From contig NW_027328070.1 in assembly GCF_047675955.1 (NCBI RefSeq), forward strand, positions 1 through 64,000: a stretch of 64,000 nt of DNA, written 5' to 3'. The notes under the pieces were generated by a model, which had not been told where the DNA came from, did not search any database, and saw only the letters and a program-made list of their open reading frames with translations. This document shows positions 11,674 through 24,868 of the stretch, piece after piece. The stretch's first letter is position 1. Every line of letters starts with the position of its first letter. The stretch is from Chlorocebus sabaeus. Its lineage: Eukaryota; Chordata; Mammalia; Primates; Cercopithecidae. The translations under genes and the position numbers were made by a program.

Positions 11674-14600
11674 CAGTTAGTTCCTCTCACAGAGTTACAG
11701 CTTTCCCCTCAAGAAGACTTTCGCTAAGACTGTTCATGTGGAATTTTCAAAGTGATAATTGGAATCCCATAGAGGGCTATGGTGAAAAAGGAAATATCCT
11801 AAGGTAAAAACTGAAAAGTAGGTTTCTGAGAAAATGTTTTGTGTTCTGTTAATTCATCTTACAGAGTTACAGCTTTACCCTCAAGAAGCCTTTCGCTAAG
11901 ACTTTTCTTCTGGAATTTGCAAAGTGATATTTGGAAACCCTATAGCCCTATGGTGAAAATGGAAATATCCTAAGATAAAAAACGAAAAGAAGGTTTCTGA
12001 GAAACTGCTTTGAATTCTTTTAATTCATCTTACAGATTTACAGCTTTTATCTCCAGAATCCTTTCGCTAAGACTGTTCTTGTGGAATTTGCAAAATGTTT
12101 TTGGAAGCCCATAGAGGGCTATGCTGAAAAAGGAAATATCCTAAGATAAAAACTGAAAAGAAGCTTTCTGAGAAACTGCTTTGTGTTCTGTTAATTCATC
12201 TCAGAGAGTTACAGCTTTCCCCTCAAGAAGTCTTTCACAAAGACTGTTCTTGTGTAATTTGCAAAGTGATATTTGGAAGACCATAGAGGGCTATGTTGAA
12301 AAAGGAAATATAGTAAGATAAAATCCGAAAAGAAGCTTTCTGAGAAACTGCTTTGTGTTCTGTTAATTCATCTCAAAGTGTCACAGATTTCCCCTCATGA
12401 GGCCGTTCACTAAGACTGTTCTTCTGAAATTTGGAAAGTGATATTTAGAATCTCATAGAGCGCAATGGTGAAAAAGGAAATATTTTCCGATAGAAACTGT
12501 AAAGAAGCTTTCTGATAAACTGCTTGGTGTTCTGTTAGTTCATCTCACAGAGTTACAGCTTTCCCTTCAAGAAGCAGTTCACTGAGACTATTCTTGTGAA
12601 ATTTGCAAAGTGATATTAGAAAACTCCTAGAGGGCTATGGTGAAAAAGGAAATATCTTCCGTTAAAAACTGGAAAGAAGCTTTTTGAGAAACTGCCGTGT
12701 GTTCTGTTAAAGCATCTCACCGAGTTACAGCTTTCCCCTCAAGAAGGCTTTCGCTAAGACTGTTCTTGTGGGATTTGCAAAGTGATATTTGGAAGTCCCT
12801 AGAGGGCTATGGTGAAAAAGGAAATATCTTTCGTTAAAAACTGGAAAGAAGATATCTGAGAAACTGCTTTGTGTTCTGTTAATTCATCTCACAGAGTTAC
12901 AGTTTTCCCCTCCAGAAGTCTTTCGCTTCCACTGTTCTTGTGGAATTTGCATAGTGATATTTGGAATCCCATAGAGGGCTATGGTGAAAATGGAAATAAC
13001 TTCAGTTAAAAAATGAAAAGAAGCTTTCCGAGAAACTGCTTTGTGTTCTATTAATTCATCTCAAAGAGTTACAGCTTTCCCCTCAAGAAGCCTTCCGCTA
13101 AGACTGTTTTTGAGGAATTTCCAAAGTGATATGTGGAAGCCCATAGAGGGCTATGGTGAAAATGGAAATATCGTAAGATACTTACCGAAAAGAAGCTGTC
13201 TGAAAAAGTGCTTTGTGTTCTGTTAGTTCATCTCACAGAGCTACAGCTTTTCCCTCAAGAAGCCGTTCACTAAGACTGTTTTGTGAAATTTGCAAAGTGA
13301 TATTTGGAAGCCCATAGAGGGCTAAGGTGAAAAAGGAAATATCTTCCGTTAAAAACTGGAAAGAACCATTCTGAGAAAATGCGGTGTGTTCTGTTAGTAC
13401 ATATCACCGAGCTACAGCTTTCCCCTCAGGAAGCCGTTCACTAAGACTGTTCTTGTGGAATTGCAAAGTGATATTTGGAGGCACATAGAGGGCAATGGTG
13501 AAAAAGGAAACATCCTAAGATAAAAACTGAAAAGAAGCTTTCTGAGAAACTGCTTTGTGTTCTGTTAATTCAACTCACAGTTACTCTTTTACCTCAGGAA
13601 GCCTTTCGCTAAGGCTGTTGTTGTGGAATTTACAAAGTGATATTTTGAAGCCCATAGAGGGCTATGGTGAAAAAGGAAATACCTTCAGTTAAAAACTGAA
13701 AAGAAGCTTTCTGAGAAACTGCTTTGTGTTCTGTTAATTCATCTCAAAGAGTTACTGCTTTTGCCTCAAGAATCCTTCCGCTAAGACTGTTTTTGTGGAA
13801 TTTCCAAAGTGATATTTCGATACCCATAGTAGGCTATGGTGAAAATGGAAATATCCTAAGATAAAAACCGAAAAGAAGCTGTATGGAAAGCTGCTTTGTG
13901 TTTTGTTAGTTCACTCACAGAGTTACAGCTTTCCCCTCAAGGAGCCGTTAACTAAGACTGTTTTGTGAAATTTGCAAAGTGATATTTGGAAGCCCATAGA
14001 GGGCTAAGGTGAAAAAGGGAATATCTTCCGTTAAAAACTGGAAAGAACCATTCTGAGAAAATGCGGTGTGTTCTGTTAGTACATATCACCGAGGTACAGC
14101 TTTCCTCTCAAGAAGCCTTTCGCTAAGACTGTTCTTGTGGGATTTCCAAAGTGATATTTGGAAGCCCATAGAGGGCTATAGTGAAAAAGGAAATATCTTC
14201 AGTTAAATACTGGAAAGAAGCTTTCTGAAAGACTACTTTGTGTTCTGTTAATTCATCTCACAGAGTTACAGCTTCCCCCCTCAAGAAGCCTTTCGCTAAG
14301 ACTGTTCTTGTGGAATTTGCAAAGTCATATTTGGAAGCCCCTAGAGGACTATGGTGAAAAAGGAACTAACTTCCGTTAAAAACTGGAAAGAAGATTTGTG
14401 AGAAACTGCTTTGTGTTCTGTTAATTCAACTCACAGAGTTACAGATTTCCCCTTCAGAAGCCTTTCGCTAAGACTGTTCTTCTGGAATTTGCAAAGTGAT
14501 ATTTGGAAGCCCATGGAGGGCTATGGTGAAAAGGGAAATAACTTCCGTTAAAAACTGGAAAGAAGCTTTCTGAGAAACTGCCGTGTGTTCTGTTAATATA

Positions 14601-15277
14601 TCTCACCGAGTTACAGCTTTCCCCTCAAGAAGCCTTTCTATAAGACTGTTCTTGTGGAATTTGCAAAGTGATACTTGGAAGCCCATAGAGGGCTATTTTG
14701 AAAATGGAAATATCCTAAGATAAAAACCGAAAAGAAGCTGTCTGAGAAACTGCTTTGTGTTGTGTTAGTTCATCTCACAGTGTTACAGCTTTCCCCTCAA
14801 GAAGCCCTTCACTAAGACTGTTCTTGTGAAATTTGCAAACTGATATTTGTAATCCCATAGAGGACTTGGGTGAAAAAGGAAATATCTTTCGTTAAAAACT
14901 GGAAAGAAGATTTCTGAGAAACTGCTTTGTGTTCTGTTAATTCATCTCAGAGAGTTACAGATTTCCCCTCAAGAGGCCGTTCACTAAGACTGTTCTTGTG
15001 GAATTTGCAAAGTGATATTTTGAAGCCCATAGTGGACTATGGTGAAAAAGCAAATATCTTCCGCTAAAAACTGGAAAGAAACTTTCTGAGAAACTGCTTT
15101 GTGTTCCTTTAATTAATCTCACAGAGTTACAGCTTTCCTATCATGAAGCCGATCACTAAGGCTGTTCTTTTGGAATATGCAAAGTGATATTTGGAAGCCC
15201 ATAGAGGGCTACGGTGAAAAAGGAAATATCCTAAGACAAAAACTGAAAAGAAGCTTTCTGAGAAACTGCTTTGTGTT

Positions 15278-16119
15278 CTGTTAATTCGTCACCAGAGTTA
15301 CAGCTTTCCCCTCAAAAAGCCTTTCGCTAAGACTGTTCTTGTGGAATTTGCAAAGTGAAATTTGGAAGCCCATTGAGGGCTATGATGAAAAAGGACATTT
15401 CTTCCATTAAAAATCTGAGAAACTGCTTCGTGTTTTGTTAGTTCACCTCACAGAATTACAGCTTTGCTCCCAGAAGCCTTTCACTAAGACTGTTCTTGTG
15501 GAATTTGCAAAGTGATCTTAGAAGCCCGTAGAGGGCTATGGTGAAAAAGGAAATAACTTACGTTAAAAGTTGGAAAGAAGCTTTCTGAGAAACTGATGTG
15601 TGTTCTGTTAAAACATCTCACCGTGTTACAGCTTTCACCTCAAGAAGCCTTTCGCTAAGACTGTTCTTGTGGAATTTTCCAAGTGATATTTGGAAGCCGA
15701 TAGAGGGCTATGGGAAAAAGAAAATATCTTCGGTTGAAAACTGGAAAGAAGCTTTCTGAGAAACAGCTCTGTGTTCTGTTAATTCATTTCAGAGAGTTAC
15801 AGCTTTCCGCTCCAGAAGTCTTTCACTAAGACTGCTCTTTTGGAATTTGCAAAGTGATATTTGGAAGCCCTTAGAGGGCTATGGTGAAAAAGGAAATACC
15901 TTCCGTTAAAAACTGTAAAGAAGCATTCTGAGATACTGCCGTGTGTTCTGTTAATACATCTAACCGAGTTACAGCTTTCCCCTCTAGAAGCCTTTCGCTA
16001 AGACTGTTCTTGTGGCATTTGCAATGTGATATTTGGAGGCCCTTAGAGGGCTATGGTGAAAAAGGAAATATCTTCAGTTAAAAACTGGAAAGAAGCTTTA
16101 TGAGAAACTGCTTTGTGTT
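15278..16119 (+). repeat. Five-monomer block BB-CC-DD-EE-FF confined to long units
   Basis: Marks: BB ATTCGTCACCAGAGTTAC; CC TTACAGCTTTGCTCCCAG, with a shortened preceding segment (CATTAAAAATCTGAG); DD TTAAAACATCTCACCGTG; EE TTCCGCTCCAGAAGTC; FF ATACATCTAACCGAG. At 842 bp it is a little short for five monomers because of small deletions in BB and CC. It occurs only here and at 24869 onward, never in the 24-, 30- or 31-mers, where U is followed directly by V. Confidence 0.85.
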
Positions 16120-16973
16120 CTGTTAATTCATCTCACAGAGTTACATTTCCCTCTAAAAGCCTTTCGCTAAGGCTCTTGTCGAATTTGCAAAGTGATATTT
16201 GGAAGCCCATAGAGGGCTATGGTGAAAAAGGAAATATCTTCAGTTAAAAACTGGAAAGAAGCTTTCTGAGAAACTGCCATGTGTTCTGATAATAGACCTC
16301 ACCCAGTTACAGCTTTCCCTTCAAGAAGCCTTTCGCTAAGACTGTTGTTGTGGGATTTGCAAAATGATATTTGGAAGCCCATAGAGCGCTATGGTGAAAA
16401 AGGAAATATCTTCTGTTAAAAAGCGGAAAGAAGCTTTCTGAGAAACTCCTTTTTGTTCTGTTAATTCACCTCAAAGAGTTACAGTTTTCCACTCAATAAT
16501 TCTTTCGCTAAGACTGCTCTTGTGGAATTTGCAAAGTGAGATTTGGAAGCCCATAGAGGTCTATGGTGAAAAAGGAAATATCGTAAGATAAAAACTGAAA
16601 AGAAGCTTTCTGAGAAATTGCTTTGTGTTCTGTTAATTCATCTCACATAGTTACAACATTTCCCTCTAAAAGCCTTTCGCTAAGACTGTTCTTGTGGAAT
16701 TTGCAAAGTGATATTTGGAAGCCCATACAGGGTTATGTTGAAAAAGGAAATATCTTCGGTTAAAAACTGAAAAGAAGCTTTTTGAGAAACTGCTTTGTGT
16801 TCTGTTAATTCATCTCACAGAGTTACAACTTTCCCCTCAGGAAGCCTTTCGCTAAGACTGTTCTTGTGAAACTTGCAAAGTGATATTTGGAAGCCCATAG
16901 AGGGCTATGGCTTAAAAGGAAATATCCTCCGTTAGAAACTGGAAAGAAGCTATCTGAGAAACTGCTTTGTGTT

Positions 16974-17489
16974 CTGTTAATTCATCTCACAGAGTTACAG
17001 TTTTCCCCTCAAGAAGCCGTTCACTAAGACTTTCCTTGTGGAATTTTCAAAGTGATATTTGAAGGCACATAGAGGGCTATGATGAAAAAGAAAACATCCA
17101 AAGATAAAAACTGAAATGAAGCTTTCTGTGAAACTGCTTTGTGTTCTGTTAATTCATCTCACAGATTTACAGCTTTCTTATCAAGAAGCCTTTCGGTAAA
17201 ACTGTTCTTGTGGAATTTGCAAAGTCATATTTGGAAGCCCATAGAGGGCTATGGTGAAAAAGGACATATCTTCCGTTAAAAACTGGAAAGAAGCTTTTTG
17301 AGAAACTGCCGTGTGTTCTGTTAAAGCATCTCACCGAGTTACAGCATTCCCCTCAAGAAGGCTTTCGCTAAGACTGTTCTTGTGGGATTTGCAAAGTGAT
17401 ATTTGGAAGCCCATAGAGGACTATGGTGAAAAAGGAAATATCTTTCGTTAAAAACTGGAAAGAAGATATCTGAGAAACTGCTTTGTGTT
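16974..17489 (+). repeat. Three-monomer block HH-II-G' confined to long units
   Basis: HH has GCCGTTCACTAAGACTTTCC and AAGAAAACATCCAAAG. II has ACAGCTTTCTTATCAAG and CTTTCGGTAAAACTG. G' is a G-like monomer with TTACAGCATTCCCC. The block follows GG in the 38- and 44-mers. In the 31-mers GG is followed immediately by H'. Confidence 0.83.
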
Positions 17490-17661
17490 CTGTTAATTCA
17501 TCTCACAGCGTTACAGTTTTCCCCTCCCGAAGTCTTTCGCTTCCACAGTTCTTGTGGAATCTGCATAGTGATATTTGGAATCCCATAGAGGGCTATGGTG
17601 AAAATGGAAACATCCTAAGATACTTACCGAAGAGAAGCTGTCTGAAAAACTGCTTTGTGTT
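17490..17661 (+). repeat. Hybrid monomer H''/I'
   Basis: The head is H-like (ACAGCGTTACAG, CCTCCCGAAGTC, CGCTTCCACAG). The tail is I'-like (ATCCTAAGATACTTACC, GAAGAGAAGCTGTCTG) and leads into J'. A second copy lies at 27081-27252. It fuses what are two monomers, H' and I', in the 31-mers. Confidence 0.82.
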
Positions 17662-18176
17662 CTGTTAGTTCATCTCACAGAGCTACAGCTTTTCCCTCAA
17701 GAAGCCGTTCATTAAGACTGTTTTGTGAAATTTGGAAAGTGATATTTGGAAACCCATAGAGGACTATGGTGAAAAAGGAAATATCTTCCGTTAAAAACTG
17801 GAAAGAAGCATTCTGAGAAAATGCCGTGTCTTCTGTTAATACGTCTCACTGAGTTACAGCTTTCCTCTCAAGAAGCCTTTCGCTAAGACTGTTCTTGTGG
17901 GATTTGCAATGTGATATTTGGAAGCCCATAGAGGACTATGGTGAGAAAGGAAATATCCTCCGTTAAAAACTGGAAAGAAGATTTGTGAGAATATGCTTTG
18001 TGTTCTGTTAATTCATCTCACAGAGTTAGAGCTTTCCCCTCAAGAAGCCTTTCGCTAAGACTGTTCTTGTGGAATTTGCAAAGTGATATTTGGAAGCCCA
18101 TAGAGGTCTATGGTGAAAAAGGAAATATCCTCAGTTAAAAACTGGAAAGAAGCTTTCTGAGAAACTGCTTTGTGTT

Positions 18177-20232
18177 CAGTTAGTTCCTCTCACAGAGTTA
18201 CCGCTTTCCCCTCAAGAAGACTTTCGCTAATAATGTTCATGTCGAATTTTCAAAGTGATAATTGGAATCCCATAGAGGGCTATGGTGAAAAAGGAAATAT
18301 CCTAAGGTAAAAACTGAAAAGTAGGTTTCTGAGAAAATGTTTTGTGTTCTGTTAATTGATCTTACAGTGTTACAGCTTTACCCTCAAGAAGCCTTTCACT
18401 AAAACTTTTCTTCTGGAATTTGCAAAGTGATATTTGGAAACCCTATAGCCCTATGGTGAAAATGGAAATATCCTAAGATAAAAAACGAAAAGAAGGTTTC
18501 TGAGAAACTGCTTTGAATTCTTTTAATTCATCTTACAGATTTACAGCTTTTATCTCCAGAATCCTTTCGCTAAGACTGTTCTTGTGGAATTTGCAAAATG
18601 TTTTTGGAAGCCCATAGAGGGCTATGCTGAAAAAGGAAATATCCTAAGATAAAAACTGAAAAGAAGCTTTCTGAGAAACTGCTTTGTGTTCTGTTAATTC
18701 ATCTCAGAGAGTTACAGCTTTCCCCTCAAGAAGTCTTTCACAAAGACTGTTCTTGTGTAATTTGCAAAGTGATATTTGGAAGACCATAGAGGGCTATGTT
18801 GAAAAAGGAAATATAGTAAGATAAAATCCGAAAAGAAGCTTTCTGAGAAACTGCTTTGTGTTCTGTTAATTCATCTCAAAGTGTCACAGATTTCCCCTCA
18901 TGAGGCCGTTCACTAAGACTGTTCTTCTGAAATTTGGAAAGTGATATTTAGAATCTCATAGAGGGCAATGGTGAAAAAGGAAATATTTTCCGATAAAAAC
19001 TGTAAAGAAGCTTTCTGATAAACTGCTTTGTGTTCTGTTAGTTCATCTCACAGAGTTACAGCTTTCCCTTCAAGAAGCAGTTCACTGAGACTATTCTTGT
19101 GAAATTTGCAAAGTGATATTAGAAAACTCCTAGAGGGCTATGGTGAAAAAGGAAATATCTTCCTTAAAAAACTGGAAAGAAGCTTTTTGAGAAACTGCCG
19201 TGTGTTCTGTTAAAGCATCTCACCGAGTTACAGCTTTCCCTGAAGAAGGCTTTCGCTAAGACTGTTCTTGTGGGATTTGCAAAGTGATATTTGGAAGTCC
19301 CTAGAGGGCTATGTTGAAAAAGGAAATATCTTTCGTTAAAAACTGGAAAGAAGATATCTGAGAAACTGCTTTGTGTTCTGTTAATTCATCTCACAGAGTT
19401 ACAGTTTTCCCCTCCAGAAGTCTTTCGCTTCCACTGTTCTTGTGGAATTTGCATAGTGATATTTGGAATCCCATAGAGGGCTATGGTGAAAATGGAAATA
19501 ACTTCAGTTAAAAAATGAAAAGAAGCTTTCCGAGCAACTGCTTTGTGTTCTGTTAATTCATTTCAAAGAGTTACAGCTTTCCCCTCAAGAAGCCTTCCGC
19601 TAAGACTGTTTTTGAGGAATTTCCAAAGTGATATGTGGAAGCCCATAGAGGGCTATGGTGAAAATGGAAATATCGTAAGATATTTACCGAAAAGAAGCTG
19701 TCTGAAAAAGTGCTTTGTGTTCTGTTAGTTCATCTCACAGAGCTACAGCTTTTCCCTCAAGAAGCCGTTCACTAAGACTGTTTTGTGAGATTTGCAAAGT
19801 GATATTTGGAAGCCCATAGAGGGCTAAGGTGAAAAAGGAAATATCTTCCGTTAAAAACTGGAAAGAACCATTCTGAGAAAATGCGGTGTGTTCTCTTAGT
19901 ACATATCACCGAGCTACAGCTTTCCCCTCAGGAAGCCGTTCACTAAGACTGTTCTTGTGGAATTGCAAAGTGATATTTGGAGGCACATAGAGGGCAATGG
20001 TGAAAAAGGAAACATCCTAAGATAAAAACTGAAAAGAAGCTTTCTGAGAAACTGCTTTGTGTTCTGTTAATTCAACTCACAGTTACTCTTTTACCTCAAG
20101 AAGCCTTTCGCTAAGACTGTTCTTGTGGAATTTGCAAAGTGATATTTGGAAGCCCATAGAGGTCTATGGTGAAAAAGGAAATATCCTCAGTTAAAAACTG
20201 GAAAGAAGCTTTCTGAGAAACTCCTTTGTGTT
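18177..20232 (+). repeat. HOR unit 7: 12-mer (A-L), alpha subtype
   Basis: A-L order, 2,056 bp. A has GAGTTACCGCTTTCC and TCATGTCGAATTTT, and B has AATTGATCTTACAGTG and CTTTCACTAAAAC. The same A and B variants occur at the window start and at 27768, the other two alpha units flanking long blocks. G has the CCCTGAAGAAGGC alpha mark. F lacks the TTGG mark here, so subtype marks are not perfectly linked. Confidence 0.88.
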
Positions 20233-22802
20233 CAGTTAGTTCCTCTCACAGAGTTACAGCTTTCCCCTCAAGAAGACTTTCGCTAAGACTGTTCATGTGG
20301 AATTTTCAAAGTGATAATTGGAATCCCATAGAGGGCTATGGTGAAAAAGGAAATATCCTAAGGTAAAAACTGAAAAGTAGGTTTCTGAGAAAATGTTTTG
20401 TGTTCTGTTAATTCATCTTACAGAGTTACAGCTTTACCCTCAAGACCCTTTCGCTAAGACTTTTCTTCTGGAATTTGCAAAGTGATATTTGGAAACCCTA
20501 TAGCCCTATGGTGAAAATGGAAATATCCTAAGATAAAAAACGAAAAGAAGGTTTCTGAGAAACTGCTTTGAATTCTTTTAATTCATCTTACAGATTTACA
20601 GCTTTTATCTCCAGAATCCTTTCGCTAAGACTGTTCTTGTGGAATTTGCAAAATGTTTTTGGAAGCCCATAGAGGGCTATGCTGAAAAAGGAAATATCCT
20701 AAGATAAAAACTGAAAAGAAGCTTTCTGAGAAACTGCTTTGTGTTCTGTTAATTCATCTCAGAGAGTTACAGCTTTCCCCTCAAGAAGTCTTTCACAAAG
20801 ACTGTTCTTGTGTAATTTGCAAAGTGATATTTGGAAGACCATAGAGGGCTATGTTGAAAAAGGAAATATAGTAAGATAAAATCCGAAAAGAAGCTTTCTG
20901 AGAAACTGCTTTGTGTTCTGTTAATTCATCTCAAAGTGTCACAGATTTCCCCTCATGAGGCCGTTCACTAAGACTGTTCTTCTGAAATTTGGAAAGTGAT
21001 ATTTAGAATCTCATAGAGCGCAATGGTGAAAAAGGAAATATTTTCCGATAAAAACTGTAAAGAAGCTTTCTGATAAACTGCTTTGTGTTCTGTTAGTTCA
21101 TCTCACAGAGTTACAGCTTTCCCTTCAAGAAGCAGTTCACTGAGACTATTCTTGTGAAATTTGCAAAGTGATATTAGAAAACTCCTAGAGGGCTATGGTG
21201 AAAAAGGAAATATCTTCCGTTAAAAACTGGAAAGAAGCTTTTTGAGAAACTGCCGTGTGTTCTGTTAAAGCATCTCACCGAGTTACAGCTTTCCCCTCAA
21301 GAAGGCTTTCGCTAAGACTGTTCTTGTGGGATTTGCAAAGTGATATTTGGAAGTCCCTAGAGGGCTATGGTGAAAAAGGAAATATCTTTCGTTAAAAACT
21401 GGAAAGAAGATATCTGAGAAACTGCTTTGTGTTCTGTTAATTCATCTCACAGAGTTACAGTTTTCCCCTCCAGAAGTCTTTCGCTTCCACTGTTCTTGTG
21501 GAATTTGCATAGTGATATTTGGAACCCCATAGAGGGCTATGGTGAAAATGGAAATAACTTCAGTTAAAAAATGAAAAGAAGCTTTCCGAGAAACTGCTTT
21601 GTGTTCTGTTAATTCATCTCAAAGAGTTACAGCTTTCCCCTCAAGAAGCCTTCCGCTAAGACTGTTTTTGAGGAATTTCCAAAGTGATATGTGGAAGCCC
21701 ATAGAGGGCTATGGTGAAAATGGAAATATCGTAAGATACTTACCGAAAAGAAGCTGTCTGAAAAACTGCTTTGTGTTCTGTTAGTTCATCTCACAGAGCT
21801 ACAGCTTTTCCCTCAAGAAGCCGTTCACTAAGACTGTTTTGTGAAATTTGCAAAGTGATATTTGGAAGCCCATAGAGGGCTAAGGTGAAAAAGGAAATAT
21901 CTTCCGTTAAAAACTGGAAAGAACCATTCTGAGAAAATGCGGTGTGTTCTGTTAGTACATATCACCGAGCTACAGCTTTCCCCTCAGGAAGCCGTTCACT
22001 AAGACTGTTCTTGTGGAATTGCAAAGTGATATTTGGAGGCACATAGAGGGCAATGGTGAAAAAGGAAACATCCTAAGATAAAAACTGAAAAGAAGCTTTC
22101 TGAGAAACTGCTTTGTGTTCTGTTAATTCAACTCACAGTTACTCTTTTACCTCAGGAAGCCTTTCGCTAAGGCTGTTGTTGTGGAATTTACAAAGTGATA
22201 TTTTGAAGCCCATAGAGGGCTATGGTGAAAGAGGAAATACCTTCAGTTAAAAACTGAAAAGAAGCTTTCCGAGAAACTGCTTTGTGTTCTGTTAATTCAT
22301 CTCAAAGAGTTACTGCTTTTGCCTCAAGAATCCTTCCGCTAAGACTGTTTTTGTGGAATTTCCAAAGTGATATTTCGATACCCATAGTAGGCTATGGTGA
22401 AAATGGAAATATCCTAAGATAAAAACCGAAAAGAAGCTGTATGGAAAGCTGCTTTGTGTTTTGTTAGTTCACTCACAGAGTTACAGCTTTCCCCTCAAGG
22501 AGTCGTTAACTAAGACTGTTTTGTGAAATTTGCAAAGTGATATTTGGAAGCCCATAGAGGGCTAAGGTGAAAAAGGAAATATCTTCCGTTAAAAACTGGA
22601 AAGAACCATTCTGAGAAAATGCGGTGTGTTCTGTTAGTACATATCACCGAGGTACAGCTTTCCTCTCAAGAAGCCTTTCGCTAAGACTGTTCTTGTGGGA
22701 TTTCCAAAGTGATATTTGGAAGCCCATAGAGGGCTATAGTGAAAAAGGAAATATCTTCAGTTAAATACTGGAAAGAAGCTTTCTGAAAGACTGCTCTGTG
22801 TT

Positions 22803-23835
22803 CTGTTAATTCATCTCACAGAGTTACAGCTTCCCCCCTCAAGAAGCCTTTCGCTAAGACTGTTCTTGTGGAATTTGCAAAGTCATATTTGGAAGCCCCT
22901 AGAGGACTATGGTGAAAAAGGAACTAACTTCCGTTAAAAACTGGAAAGAAGATTTGTGAGAAACTGCTTTGTGTTCTGTTAATTCAACTCACAGGGTTAC
23001 AGATTTTCCCTTCAGAAGCCTTTCGCTAAGACTGTTCTTCTGGAATTTGCAAAGTGATATTTGGAAGCCCATGGAGGGCTACGGTGAAAAGGGAAATAAC
23101 TTCCGTTAAAAACTGGAAAGAAGCTTTCTGAGAAACTGCCGTGTGTTCTGTTACCTCATCTCAACGAGTTACAGCTTTCCCCTCAAGAAGCCTTTCTATA
23201 AGACTGTTCTTGTGGAATTTGCAAAGTGATACTTGGAAGCCCATAGAGGGCTATTTTTAAAATGGAAATATCCTAGGATAAAAACCGAAAAGAAGCTGTC
23301 TGAGAAACTGCTTTGTGTTGTGTTAGTTCATCTCACAGTGTTACAGCTTTCCCCTCAAGAAGCCCTTCACTAAGACTGTTCTTGTGAAATTTGCAAACTG
23401 ATATTTGTAATCCCATAGAGGACTTTGGTGAAAAAGGAAATATCTTTCGTTAAAAACTGGAAAGAAGATTTCTGAGAAACTGCTTTGTGTTCTGTTAATT
23501 CATCTCAGAGAGTTACAGATTTCCCCTCAAGAGGCCGTTCACTAAGACTGTTCTTGTGGAATTTGCAAAGTGATATTTTGAAGCCCATAGTGGACTATGG
23601 TGAAAAAGGAAATATCTTCCGCTAAAAACTGGAAAGAACCTTTCTGAGAAACTGCTTTGTGTTCCGTTAATTAATCTCACAGAGTTACAGCTTTCCTATC
23701 ATGAAGCCGATCACTAAGGCTGTTCTTTTGGAATATGCAAAGTGATATTTGGAAGCCCATAGAGGGCTACGGTGAAAAAGGAAATATCCTAAGACAAAAA
23801 CTGAAAAGAAGCTTTCTGAGAAACTGCTTTGTGTT
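22803..23835 (+). repeat. Six-monomer duplication P-U, left copy
   Basis: 1,033 bp. Left-copy variants: CCCCTAGAGGAC in P, CAGGGTTACAG in Q, GTTACCTCATCTCA in R, CTATTTTTAAAATGG then CCTAGGAT at the end of R, GAGGACTTTGG in S, and GAAAAAGGAAATATC in T. Most of this combination is also found in the 24-mer (about 6180-7215), and its R and S tails recur in the 30/31-mers. Confidence 0.87.
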
Positions 23836-24868
23836 CTGTTAATTCATCTCACAGAGTTACAGCTTCCCCCCTCAAGAAGCCTTTCGCTAAGACTGTTCTT
23901 GTGGAATTTGCAAAGTCATATTTGGAAGCCCATAGAGGACTATGGTGAAAAAGGAACTAACTTCCGTTAAAAACTGGAAAGAAGATTTGTGAGAAACTGC
24001 TTTGTGTTCTGTTAATTCAACTCACAGAGTTACAGATTTCCCCTTCAGAAGCCTTTCGCTAAGACTGTTCTTCTGGAATTTGCAAAGTGATATTTGGAAG
24101 CCCATGGAGGGCTACGGTGAAAAGGGAAATAACTTCCGTTAAAAACTGGAAAGAAGCTTTCTGAGAAACTGCCGTGTGTTCTGTTAATATATCTCACCGA
24201 GTTACAGCTTTCCCCTCAAGAAGCCTTTCTATAAGACTGTTCTTGTGGAATTTGCAAAGTGATACTTGGAAGCCCATAGAGGGCTATTTTGAAAATGGAA
24301 ATATCCTAAGATAAAAACCGAAAAGAAGCTGTCTGAGAAACTGCTTTGTGTTGTGTTAGTTCATCTCACAGTGTTACAGCTTTCCCCTCAAGAAGCCCTT
24401 CACTAAGACTGTTCTTGTGAAATTTGCAAACTGATATTTGTAATCCCATAGAGGACTTGGGTGAAAAAGGAAATATCTTTCGTTAAAAACTGGAAAGAAG
24501 ATTTCTGAGAAACTGCTTTGTGTTCTGTTAATTCATCTCAGAGAGTTACAGATTTCCCCTCAAGAGGCCGTTCACTAAGACTGTTCTTGTGGAATTTGCA
24601 AAGTGATATTTTGAAGCCCATAGTGGACTATGGTGAAAAAGCAAATATCTTCCGCTAAAAACTGGAAAGAAACTTTCTGAGAAACTGCTTTGTGTTCCGT
24701 TAATTAATCTCACAGAGTTACAGCTTTCCTATCATGAAGCCGATCACTAAGGCTGTTCTTTTGGAATATGCAAAGTGATATTAGGAAGCCCATAGAGGGC
24801 TACGGTGAAAAAGGAAATATCCTAAGACAAAAACTGAAAAGAAGCTTTCTGAGAAACTGCTTTGTGTT
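23836..24868 (+). repeat. Six-monomer duplication P-U, right copy
   Basis: Also 1,033 bp, directly abutting the left copy. Right-copy variants: CCCATAGAGGAC in P, GTTAATATATCTCACC in R, CTATTTTGAAAATGG then CCTAAGAT, GAGGACTTGGG in S, and GAAAAAGCAAATATC in T. The R, S and T marks are those of the 38-mer (about 14580-15060). The two copies differ more from each other than each does from its counterpart elsewhere, so this is a join of two haplotypes and not a fresh copy of one. Confidence 0.87.

Larger units (their letters stand above)
11674..18176 (+). repeat. HOR unit 6: 38-mer
   Basis: Order: A-K, L', M N O P Q R S T U, BB CC DD EE FF, V W X Y, GG, HH, II, G', H''/I' hybrid, J', JJ, AA. 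This is 38 monomers over 6,503 bp. It begins as a beta-type 12-mer (GAGCGCAATGG in E). At K it continues into L' (CACAGTTACTC, AAGGCTGTTGTTGTGG) instead of L. Relative to the 31-mers it has BB-FF between U and V, and HH-II-G' plus an H''/I' fusion where the 31-mers have H' and I'. Confidence 0.88.

Noticed and set aside
17490..17661. CCCG and CGAAG stretches as a possible CENP-B box
   Set aside because: CCTCCCGAAGTCTTTCGC has the wrong spacing and lacks the required T and CGAA on the reverse-strand pattern.
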